Positions 22,980 to 32,473 of a stretch of DNA of 64,000 nucleotides are shown in pieces (positions within the stretch are counted from its first letter, which is position 1; each line of letters begins with the position of its first letter). A program made the translations under genes and the position numbers. The notes beneath the pieces are model-generated. The model was not told where the DNA came from. It ran no database searches and saw nothing but the letters and a program-made list of their open reading frames with translations. This DNA comes from Serendipita indica DSM 11827 (taxonomy: Eukaryota; Basidiomycota; Agaricomycetes; Sebacinales; Serendipitaceae). Location: the NCBI GenBank assembly GCA_910890315.1, contig CAJVGD010000002.1:1240001-1304000 (forward strand), read 5' to 3'.

Positions 22980-24308
22980 ATGGATATAAAGGTCCGAAAG
23001 TTGCTCGTAGACGTCCATACTCACTGCTATCTTCCACGATACGCAGCATTACTCCGTCAACGAACACTTCCACCCAGGATAGTCTCCCAGAACCAGGAGG
23101 GGCACCAACTTTTCATGTACAATGGACAAAAATCCGCTAGTCCTATAGGTCCACAGGTGTGTTTCATATGTATCTATATGCATCCGCTATTCTAACTCAC
23201 ACACGCCCTAGTACTGGGACAGGAACGAAAAGCTCAAGTTTATGGTCCGTTCCCTCTTCGATATTCAGGTCCCCATTCATTCCTCACAGAACTTACACGA
23301 TATAGACGTGTCCATCGTGTCGTATGATCACATAATTTCTGGTTTTCTCTTACCCACCACCGGCATTTAGGACCGCCAACCCGTGGCTCGACTTTCTGGA
23401 TAAGCCTTCCACAGCTTCCCAACTAGCAAACGAATTAAATGAGGACCTTGAAAACTACTGTGCAACATCTCCAGGGGTGGATGGGTTTGATACAATGAAA
23501 CGTCTCTACGGTTTCGGACTTCTTCCCCTAATCGAGGGTATCGGCACCGAGGACCTCCTGCAGACGGTCAAGCACATTACGGGTCTACCCCACCTGAAGG
23601 GTATCATCATGGGCACACGAGGTGTTGGAAAGGGGCTAGATGACCCAGCTCTGGAGCCCCTGTGGGAAGCCCTTAGTAACACGAAGCTTGTGGTTTTCTT
23701 GCATCCTCACTACGGCCTTGGGTCCGGAGCGAAAGAGGCATGGGGCGACCAGGAGAACGGCAATGTCCTTTCCCTTGGAATCGGCTTTCCAGTAGAAACG
23801 ACTACGGTAACCACGCGTTCACAAACACGATCATACTAAATTCACACGCGTTTTGCAGGCAATAACCCGTCTCATCCTAACTGGTGCCTTTGACCGATAT
23901 CCAAACCTGCGAATACTGCTTGCACACTCTGGTGGAGCACTCCCGCAACTCTCCTCCAGAATAGCATCCTGCATTAGCCACGACCCGCTGGTATCCTCAA
24001 GACTGAAGCACGATATGAGATACTATGTCTCCAAGTTCTACTACGATGCGGTAAACTATGGACCGGAGGAAATGGGCTTTGTGGCGGATGTAATCGGTCG
24101 AGGCACCGCCTATTCAAGTACGCCAGGGATGAGAGGGGATCGTCTAACAGGCTACAAGCGCATATTACTCGGTACTGGCAAGGAGGCGAAATCAGCTAAA
24201 GTCTTAGAAACTCTGCAGGCCATTAACGATGTTCAACGTTGGGAGGAAGAACACAAAGACGCTGTACGAGGAGGCAACGCGATAGAACTCTTCGGCTTGG
24301 GACAATGA
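22980..24308 (+). CDS. ACMSD-like amidohydrolase, copy 1 (metal-site Asp lost)
   Basis: Member of the metal-dependent amidohydrolase family that includes 2-amino-3-carboxymuconate-6-semialdehyde decarboxylase (TIM barrel, Zn site). MDIKVRKLLVDVHTHCYLPRY gives the HxH metal motif; HDIDVSIVSTANPWLDFLD, LVVFLHPHYG and ILLAHSGGALPQLSSR supply the further His ligands. The family's GTD(Y/H)PF loop should bring the metal/catalytic Asp. Here an in-frame 24-base deletion at 24176/24177 removes it, leaving LLGTGKEAK where copy 2 has FGTDHPFFPPLGKEAK. The frame is otherwise open through introns of 50-65 bases, so a protein can be made, but activity is unlikely. Stop TGA ends at 24308. The middle exon is almost identical to copy 2. 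Confidence 0.8.
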
Positions 24309-24444
24309 GAGGTGGGCGTTTTGAATAGTCCGGCGGGTTGAGGGAGATTTGACGTGGTCACCTCGGTTATTAAGCTAATAGAAAAGTCCTTGAGGGCTCA
24401 TAAACGTCTAAATAAGTATATCTTGCACAACAATCTACTTGATA

Positions 24445-24625
24445 CTTTTGGTCAGAAAGTCAAGTGCGTCAAGTGGCAGGGCTCTGGCAGATGACTGCAG
24501 AAGATGCATAAGATATTCAATGCGAGTCTCGCAGTCGTGCCGGAACGGAGGACCGACTTACAGGGTGGCCAGACAAGCCATCCGAAATTTCGCAGAACAG
24601 GAGGCTCTATTGTTACAAATATCAA
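24445..24625 (-). pseudogene. Relic of the KH gene 5' end, carried by the tandem duplication
   Basis: This stretch before amidohydrolase copy 2 aligns by eye with 22690-22880 before copy 1: tggccagac-agccatccgaaa, gaggctc-attgtt and the GTGGCxGxxTCTG phrase recur in the same order. In the parent these are the first two exons of the KH gene on the minus strand. The copy has many changes, has lost the reading frame and has no downstream exons, so it is a dead 5' fragment that came along when the amidohydrolase and its divergent promoter were duplicated. Confidence 0.65.
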
Positions 24626-24725
24626 CGATCTTCTTGAGTGCTGCTCTTCAGTCTGCGTAGTTTGAAGAGCCCTGACAGTCGAAGATGTCTCGTTTCTTTC
24701 CCACTACCACGTCCTTGAAAGGGTT

Positions 24726-26076
24726 ATGAGCGTCCGGCAGCTGCTCGTAGACATTCATACTCACTGCTATCTTCCAAGATATGCAGCCTTCCTGCGCCAA
24801 AGATCATTTGCACCAAGAATATTCACTGAAACCAAGAAGAGCGGCTGCTTATTCTCGACGATGAGCCACTATCTGGCCGTCCTGTAGGCCCTCAGGTGTG
24901 TTTTACCTTTATCCACGTATGTAATAACTTAAATAGGCTTGAGTATTGGGATAGGGACGAAAAGCTCAAGTTTATGGTCCGTTATCTCCTCGATATCCAA
25001 GTCCCTCCATTCATTCTGATAGGACTTGCACAATATAGACGTTTCTATCGTCTCGTACGTCCAAACAGCGCTTCATATTCTCTTAACTGGTATCGCCATT
25101 AGAACCGCCAACCCGTGGCTCGACTTTCTGGACAAGCCTTCCACAGCTTCCCAACTAGCAAACGAATTAAATGAGGACCTTGAAAACTACTGTGCAACAT
25201 CTCCAGGGGTGGATGGGTTTGATACAATGAAACGTCTCTACGGTTTCGGGCTCCTTCCGCTAATCAAGGGTATCGGCACCGAGGACCTCCTGCAAACAGT
25301 CAAGCACATTACGGGTCTGCCCCACTTGAAGGGTATCATCATGGGCACACGAGGTATTGGAAAGGGGCTAGATGACCCAGCTCTGGAGCCCCTGTGGGAA
25401 GCCCTTAGTAACACGAAGCTTGTGGTTTTCTTGCATCCTCACTACGGTCTCGGATCTGGGGCGAAAGAGGCATGGGGCGACCAAGAAAATGGCCATGTGC
25501 TCCCACTCGCCATTGGCTTTCCAGTAGAAACAACCACGGTAACCACACATTGACGAACATGACCACGATAAACTTACAAATACCTCGCAGGCAATTACTC
25601 GTCTTATCCTAGCTGGCGTCTATGATCGACACCCAGACCTGAAAATACTGCTCGCACATTCAGGAGGAGCGCTCCCGCAGCTCTCCTCCAGAATAGCATC
25701 CTGCATCAGCCACGACCCATTGGTTTCCTCGAGACTGAAGCATGATGCGAGATACTACGTCTCTAGGCTCTACTATGATGCGGTAAATTATGGACCGGAG
25801 GAAATGGGCTTTGTGGCGGACGTAATCGGTCGAGGCACCGCCTATTCCAGTATCCCAGGGGCAAGAGAGGATCGTCTTGTAGGCTATAAGCGCATGCTAT
25901 TCGGCACTGACCACCCTTTTTTTCCTCCTCTTGGCAAGGAGGCAAAATGGGCCAGTGTTCTGGAAAACCTGCAAGCCATTGACGAAGTTCAGCGTTGGGA
26001 GAAAGAACACAAAAACGCCGTACGAGGAGGAAACGCGATTGAGCTCTTTGGATTGGGGCATGAGCAGGGGAAATAG
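24726..26076 (+). pseudogene. ACMSD-like amidohydrolase, copy 2 (frameshift in first exon)
   Basis: Tandem copy starting MSVRQLLVDIHTHCYLPRY at 24726. The catalytic parts are all present: HTH, FLHPHYG, LAHSGGALPQLSSR and the Asp-bearing loop FGTDHPFFPPLGKEAK. However the first exon lacks one base near 24829 compared with copy 1 and the expected NQEERLLILDD reading, so the frame from the ATG meets TAG before the first intron; after that point the expected residues continue one frame over (LLILDDEPLSGRPVGPQ). The rest runs through normal introns to a stop ending at 26076. Either the gene is inactive or this base is an assembly error. Offset from copy 1 is 1746 bases. Confidence 0.7.
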
Positions 26077-26275
26077 ATTTATTCGTTGTGAATACATAGC
26101 GTTGAGAGGACTACACGGGATACAAGACCAAAATCTGGATAAGTTGCCTGCCATGCGCCGGGCTATATTACTGGTTCTCTGGATTGAAACACGAATGAGG
26201 GCTGCGACCTTTGACTCGTGAACGTACACATCGAATACAGAAATGCTCAATGCGACAGATTGAGATGGGTAACGG

Positions 26276-27829
26276 TCACTGCCAATGAGTGCGCACGTCC
26301 CGAGGTCGTTCATATACGCCCCGTGGAGGCGCGTTCATAAAGTAATCCGGTCGGTGCTGTGTGCGAGAATCATTTGGAGATGAAAGTCGATGTCGAAGCG
26401 GAGAAGACCTCGGAGAGTACTCTGGAGGATCGGCATAACTGTCTCCGTATACGTAGAGATCACGAGGGGTGGTATCGTATTGAGGCATGCCTTGGTCTCG
26501 GCGATCGAAGGATTGTTGCTCTAAACGAGGGCGCTTCGTTGGCGGCTCATAGTTGTCCGTCGAAGTGGCTGGAGCACGCGCTGGGGGACGTTCGAAGCGC
26601 CGCTTCGTAGGTGGTGGATTAACATGAGTGGGGGATGGAGGGGAGCTCCGATTCTGATTCCTCCAATTGATCTCGACATTTCCTTTGATCAACGATGGAG
26701 GCAATTTGTCTCCGCGGGCATAGATCTTGACGGCCTCATTAAATTCTTCCTCTGTATAGCCTGGGTGAGGTGCGTGATTCATGTGACGATCTTCCTGGTT
26801 CTTATGATAGAAGGGGACAAATTCGCTTGTGATTAGGATGAAGCCCAATGCGATGCGAAGAAGAGTCGTTCACATCACGGGTGGTTCGAGCAAGGACATC
26901 TTGCCCGGGAGCACTGACCCGGAGTGCCAGAGGTAAAGGCGACTCTTGAGCACAGCTTTCTTTACCCTCTTGATAGGAAACTTCGAGACTTGTGCTGTGA
27001 GATCGAAGGGAGCACTGGGAGTCGTCCCTCGGTCGCCTGGGAGGCAAACGCGATTCACGGGGCTCGTAAGAGACACTCCTGGATCGAGAACTGGAAGATC
27101 TCCTCGATTGAAGAGAGTCAGGAGAGACGTCTCGGTGATTGCCAATGGCCTTGGACTCTCGTGACCGACCACGCCATGCTCGAGGGCTGCGGTGTTCTGA
27201 CTGGAGTGAAGCAGATCTCGATCGATGTGGCGACCCGGGAGGTGTACAAGGCTGTTGAGACCTTGCTTGATGGTCATCAACCATCATTTCTTGCGTCTCG
27301 AGAGACGGTCCATTTGTCACTTGGGTATTGCTTGAATCTGTGTGTAAATCGCCTTGCTCCACTACGAGTACCACATTCCGGCGAGACTGCGTCTCACCCG
27401 AGCGAGGTCCATTCGAGCAAAGAGTACCATCAGAGGATGTCCCTTCGCTACCCGCCCTGGTCTGCAGTGACGACGAATGAAATGGTGCCGTCACCGAAAG
27501 CCCCTCTACAGAAGCTACCGCACCATTGGTAATCGGTTTCAAGCGGCGTTGGTTCAGAGCTTTGCGTAAGTCGGCCTCTCGCTCCGTAAGGCTGTTTTCG
27601 ACATATGATCTCGACGTTGGGGTGGCCAATGTCGTTTGGACAAGAGGCACAGAGCTTGCAGTCGTCGGAAGAGTGATAGAGAGATGAAGTTGGATGCCTT
27701 GAGAGTAATTCCCGGCAGCCTCCTGAGGAATGCCTCCGGCGGCCGGGGGTAGAGTAATATTGAGCTTTAGAAAAGCAATCAGTACGTGAAATAGACCTTG
27801 TAGAATAGTACCTGAATTGTGGAGTTCAT
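26276..27829 (-). CDS. Arg/Ser-rich disordered protein, unknown function
   Basis: Best start is MNSTIQ at 27829, spliced to LNITLPPAAGGIPQEA. The middle is a long Ser/Arg/Pro-rich tract (SPHRSRSASLQSEHRSPRAW; SLQSRRSSSSRSRSVSYEP) like SR splicing factors, but there is no RRM. An intron of about 125 bases (GTCAGT...CATAAG, about 26920-26795) leads to the last exon with HMNHAPHPGYTEEEFNEAVK, KLPPSLIKGNVEINW and a second Arg/Pro-rich tail ending RDVRTHWQ. The YTEEEFNEAVKIYARG piece is the only folded-looking segment. A nuclear role is inferred from composition alone. Confidence 0.6.
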
Positions 27830-28429
27830 AATCAGATTTTATTCGGACGTTATGGTTGCACTCGTGGAAGTGCAATGTATGGGCGCGGTGGCAAACACTG
27901 GATTGCGCGTTGCCGCCGAGTAGTAATAGGAAGAAGGGCTCTACGCGAAATATAAGACACCATGCGCGCATGTAAATGAGACGGCGCGGAGTTGTCGAAA
28001 CACACCCTCTCGATATCAGGCCCCTAATGACCGTAAATGAGCAATACGAGATTGAAGATACTTCTTGGAGATCCTGGGTTATTTATATAGTAAGCTTTAG
28101 TCGCTTAGGGTCATAATACAGCTCCGCGCCTCCCAAGGATGCATGGGCGCTGAGGAGATAATCAAAGAGACGCGTACAAACAACCGAGATCAACTTCTGC
28201 ACACTATCTTTGACGAATATTGCTGTTGGCGATCGCTGCGATGGCTGGTAGAGCGAGGTAAGGTCCAAGATGCAGGAGAATGGCAGCTGTTGCAGGAGGC
28301 GGCATGGGGTCCACAATCAGCGATTGCCCACGTAAATGAGTTATTTATCATGATTAGATATGATCATATACTAATACAGGGGATCTCCACTACTGTCCGC
28401 CAACTCCGTGGCTACAGATACCAATGCCT
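27830..28429. other. Intergenic; short uncertain frames
   Basis: Holds the promoter of the SR-rich gene and the 3' side of the next minus-strand gene. A 110-codon plus frame (28143-28475) and a 77-codon minus frame (28316-28083) are present but show no recognisable domain and lack supporting splice signals. Confidence 0.4.
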
Positions 28430-29438
28430 CTACTCATCCAAAAACTTCTTGAGCATGGTATCGTGGGTGCCATAATGAGGCAGGTCAGTCAGACCGGTAT
28501 GCCCTAGCCATAGATGCACCTTTTTCCCGTATGGGTAACGCACTTTGTCCGCTGGTAATAGGTATCGATGTGGTATCGTAACTCTCTTGCCAGAGTTCTC
28601 CTCGAGAGCCTTTTGGGCTAATGCTTCTGTCGGAAACTTGATATAGTACTCATAGACCCAAATATCATGCGCCAAAAACCGGGTCCACGCTACAAAAAGG
28701 TCATTGGTGATAAAGAGAGAGCTAAACACTTTACATGTCTGGATCGAGGCTCCAGGCGTCGTATAGGCTCTGAAGAGCCCGACCGTCGCCTGCGGAAGAC
28801 CGAGAGGGGTTCGCATAACGAGAACTTTACCAGGATCTCTCGTCTTTGCATTGTATTCGGTTGTGAGAGGGAGTATTTCCGGCACAGGGGTGTAGGCTGG
28901 AGCCAACGCTGTCCAGTTTCGTCGTTGCTTATCGTACGTAGTGAATGGATACTCCTTGAGGGACCGAAAGTGTTCAATGAACCTTCTCTTGCTTGCTTCG
29001 TCCTCGAAGCGGAGACACATAACGCCTTCGGAATCTAGAAATGTCGATAAGAGTCATGCAGCTAGAAATTCCTACATCACCTACATATCCAACAGTGCCT
29101 GAGGTTTGTAATCGCTCTGCAGTACCGCGAGACGTGCCTCATCTTCGTCAACGGATGCAAATTTCGTAACACCAAGCCAACTGCTTCATCTTCGGTGTAA
29201 CGAGCGTGTAATTCAGATCTTTCTGATATATGTGCTCTTCTCCTCTCGTCTTTGACACTATAGGTCCCGTTGGATGTTGCACTCCTACTTTGCCATGCTG
29301 TATTTTTTCGCTTTGCTTTGGAACAGCGACACGGCGGAGGTGCCCGAACCGTTTGAAGATTTCAGAGTTATGTGTAAAATATCTTCTGAAGCAGAGTGTC
29401 GAGGATGAGAGCCCCACAATTTGCCGTCGAAAGTTCAT
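28430..29438 (-). CDS. Probable mitochondrial protein, possible RNA-binding
   Basis: The first exon starts MNFRRQIVGLSSSTLCFRRY, rich in Arg and hydroxyl residues without acids, the look of a mitochondrial presequence. FTHNSEIFKRFGHLRRVAVP that follows could be the first half of an RRM. The second long exon begins near 29035 with MCLRFEDEASKRRFIEHFRS, again RRM-like, and continues WVYEYYIKFPTEALAQKAL to the stop at 28430. The short exon(s) between about 29030 and 29190 are not resolved; DEDEARLAVLQSDYKPQALL is a likely piece. Name and substrate unknown; alternative is a mitoribosomal or mRNA-maturation factor. Confidence 0.55.
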
Positions 29439-29945
29439 CAACGTTGGTCGGGTTCAAGTTTGATATGTGGAGTGTACCACGTCCATAGAAATATACATTT
29501 CTGTATAGTACTATTTAGAAATTAGATGTGCTATATAAGTCCATCCTCCCGAGCTCACTCTCATTCGCTTTATTACGAGCTATGGCACCAGCGGAGAATG
29601 AGTAGACTCTTCGAATACGGTTATGAAATATTGTTACTGAAATTTTAGGTGATAATCTGAAGCACAGCGAGTAGATGGCTCGCGACATCTAAACGCGTCG
29701 TATCAATAGTAACAAACGAGTCCAATCGTTCTACTTTCACTATCAACCGCTTCTATGTAATAGTTCAAGTACGGTATTTACTCCGCGTTCGCAATCAATA
29801 CAAGCCAATTAATCCACCGGCCCAACGGAACCGCCACTCTCTCTCTGTAACTCGCGACTTTCCTCCATGTGATTACCCGCTAGTGGGACAAACAAGATAG
29901 TTTTCGCCAAGCTGCCGCCTTGCAAACTGGACTCACCACCCAACC
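29439..29945. other. Intergenic between a minus-strand gene and the kinase relic
   Basis: AT-richer sequence with no supported gene. It should contain the promoter of the mitochondrial-protein gene. Confidence 0.5.
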
Positions 29946-30200
29946 ATGAAGTATCGGGTTGAGGACAAAAGCGTTGGCTTCGGCGCATTCGTAAGTTACC
30001 CCCTTTATGTTCAATTGTTTCCTGAATTGCCACAGAGTAATGTGTTCAAGGTATCTGAGATTGGGACCATTGTGACCTTGAAGACATCCGGTGCCTCGTC
30101 TCGAATTCGCAGAACTCTCCTCGAACACGACGCTAGAGTCTTAGAGCTCTTGAAGGGACATCCTTCGATATCTGCTATGTATGGGTGGAGGCGCTGGTGA
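29946..30200 (+). pseudogene. Protein kinase N-lobe fragment (casein-kinase-like)
   Basis: From ATG 29946, removal of a 47-base intron (GTAAGT...CCACAG) gives a glycine-rich loop VGFGAFSNVF followed by the Lys strand IVTLKTSGAS, then RIRRTLLEHDARVLELLKGH and PSISAMYGW, the usual order of a kinase N-lobe (P-loop, VAIK-like Lys, alpha-C Glu). The frame stops right after. No hinge, HRD or DFG motif follows before the next gene's 3' end at 30334, so at most a third of a kinase domain remains. It resembles the N-terminal lobe of expanded fungal CK1-like kinases. Probably a truncated gene copy. Confidence 0.6.
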
Positions 30201-30333
30201 AGATAGCTATTTCAGATAGAACATTGAGGCCTGGGAATATCGCCAGTGTGAGCGTGCGTGCGGTAACTTTGACTATCGGATATTCGAGAACGAGTCGTCT
30301 ATGCGCGATATGAAAAGTGTATTGATACATTGC

Positions 30334-32421
30334 CTATGGTACATCTGCTTGATTTTCTGCACGTTCTCGTCGCCGTTTCGCCCGTCGCGCCTCGCGTTCT
30401 TCAGCCTCACGATCAGCATCAGTCGGCTGGCCAGCATCCGCTGGGGTCACCAATATATTGGATGGCTCTAGTTGAGCCATTAGGTTCGAATTTGTCGGAA
30501 ACTCGTACTTCCATGTATCCTCGACATATTTTGGAATGACGGGCTGCCGCGGACTAACCGGGGATCAGTAAACGTCGTAGATAATTTAAAGCACTCACAC
30601 TAGTCGTGCTAAGCTCAATGGCGTTACCCCTCGTCGCCGTCTCAAACGGCTGCGCTTATTACTGGGGCTAAGGGGGGCTACCTTTACCAGATCTGTTGAC
30701 TTTGGCGCGGAATATGGAACGACGCCCGTGAACATGTCTGAGTCTTTGGAGTTCCGAACGGCCTCCTCTCGCGACTTGAGCTGCTGTCGAAGAATCCGTC
30801 GCTGGTTAGCAGAGTGTATTTGTTGTAGCTTCCGGTCCCAACTAGGGTCCTCTACGTGGGCCCGTTTCGGCTTTGCATCCGCTTTGGCGACTTTGGACGA
30901 CTTTGGTTGTCTCGGGGCCGTGAACGTTTCCGCCCAGTACCTGCGTGATTAGCATCAACCGATGAAGAAGTATAATATATGAGCACGCACTTATACACAT
31001 TTGCTGCCGCAGTTGTGGCTTTGTCTGGCTTATTCGGGGCGACTGGATTTGGCCGCAAGACCTTGATCGCACGAGCATGCCCTGGGGGCGATTTTGGCCT
31101 GACTAGACACGACTTTTTATGTCCACATGTATTACATAATCCACGAAGCTCGGTTGGAGGACCATGCATACCCTTGTGTCCATCTAAAATGTCGATGAGA
31201 GGTTTGATACCATTCATGACCTTCTCGATACTGTATGGCGTCTTGGTCGTCTCCGCATGACCGAACTTGCCAAAGCCTGGAACTTTGGAAATTTCGTGCA
31301 AGCGTACAACAGTCAACAAGGTATAATCAGGGAACGTAAATTTTGGTAAGGTTTGAATGTAGTGATTCCATCTTCTCCCGAGGTCACGTAGATCGATTGG
31401 TCTTGGATCAATAGAGCTCGTAGGCCGACGCATAGCAGGAATCATCTTCTCAAGCAGATCGATTGCGTACTCTGAGCTAAATGGACGCTTGGGTTTGAGA
31501 CCGCGAGCCAAAAAATAAGTGTCAAAGTCGAATGGCTGGCTCTTGTCCATCATCTGCCGTAGAAAATAGAGGTACAGAGTTGCTTGCATCTCCGCGCCTG
31601 CCCTTGACCAGTCCCCGATATTAGCTTTCACAGTCGTCTTCAACTCGTTGACGATGACGGTTGGATTAGGTGTGCCCCTGTCGAGTCGAATCTCATCCTG
31701 TCACTGATCAAGGTTATGCTTGGGACTAGGACGTCCACTTACAACAGCACCTGAGAACGGTCTGTCGAAAAGATATCCAAAGACTGGAAATTCTCCCTGT
31801 AGGGACTCATTACGTTTGTAGGATTGAATTTCTTAACCTAATTACCACTTTATTGTCCTTGACGAGGTTATTGACGCGCTGGGGTAGATATGCAAACAGG
31901 AAAGCCGCCTCTTCCTCATCAGTAGATGGCTTGAGATGTTGATATTCATGCTCCTGTCTGACAGGTTTCTTAAGGAGTTCTTGGTGTGCGTCCTATGAGA
32001 GGGTCGTTAGGATAGTTGACGTAAACTGGGATTGTCTTACAATTCCTTGCTGCGCTCTCGATGTGAACAGTACATTCTCCCTTGATGTTTGATCTAATAC
32101 AAACTTCTGTGGACAACTTTATGGTATGTGTTGAGCCACTACTCGTGTTATACGTTCTACTAACATTGTTCGGGCAACCGCGCCAATGGCATACGAAGAC
32201 TTGTTGACTGAGCGAGCCAAAGTTTCGCTAGGAGAGTTTGGGAGTGCTGTCTTTGGGACGAGCGGCTTTCCAACGAGCATCGCGCGAGGGACATATTTTG
32301 TACGCTTCTCTGGGACTGGTCTCGAGCAACTCATGGCGCGATTTAGCGTTCTTGTCGACTTTTGAGCCTTTTTTGAGAGAATAGGGAGGCGTCGAGGAGC
32401 ATGGCCGGATAGGGGCGGCAT
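30334..32421 (-). CDS. EXO5: Exonuclease V-like (Exo5/Dem1) nuclease
   Basis: PD-(D/E)XK single-strand exonuclease of the Exo5 family, acting in mitochondrial or nuclear DNA maintenance. Evidence: GEFPVFGYLFDRPFSGAVDE (active-site Asp), then VIVNELKTTVKANIG with the ExK pair, and AEMQATLYLYFLRQMM, all in family order; near the end CNTCGHKKSC is the CX2CX5C part of the iron-sulfur cluster. The fourth cluster Cys should lie near the N-terminus; the first exons (32421-32119, SCSRPVPEKRTKY) are divergent and the start is uncertain. After the cluster there is an unusual charged extension ending EREARRAKRRRERAEN-type sequence at 30334. At least five short introns. Its start is at most 52 bases from Rpn2. 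Confidence 0.65.
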
Positions 32422-32473
32422 CCAAACAGCGACTTTACTTTTGGACGCTGCTTGCGCGTCGCCTTTACATCAA

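Noticed and set aside
30475-30500. ggttcgaat phrase resembling a tRNA T-loop
   Set aside because: No acceptor stem or other arms around it; it lies inside the coding sequence of the Exo5-like gene.
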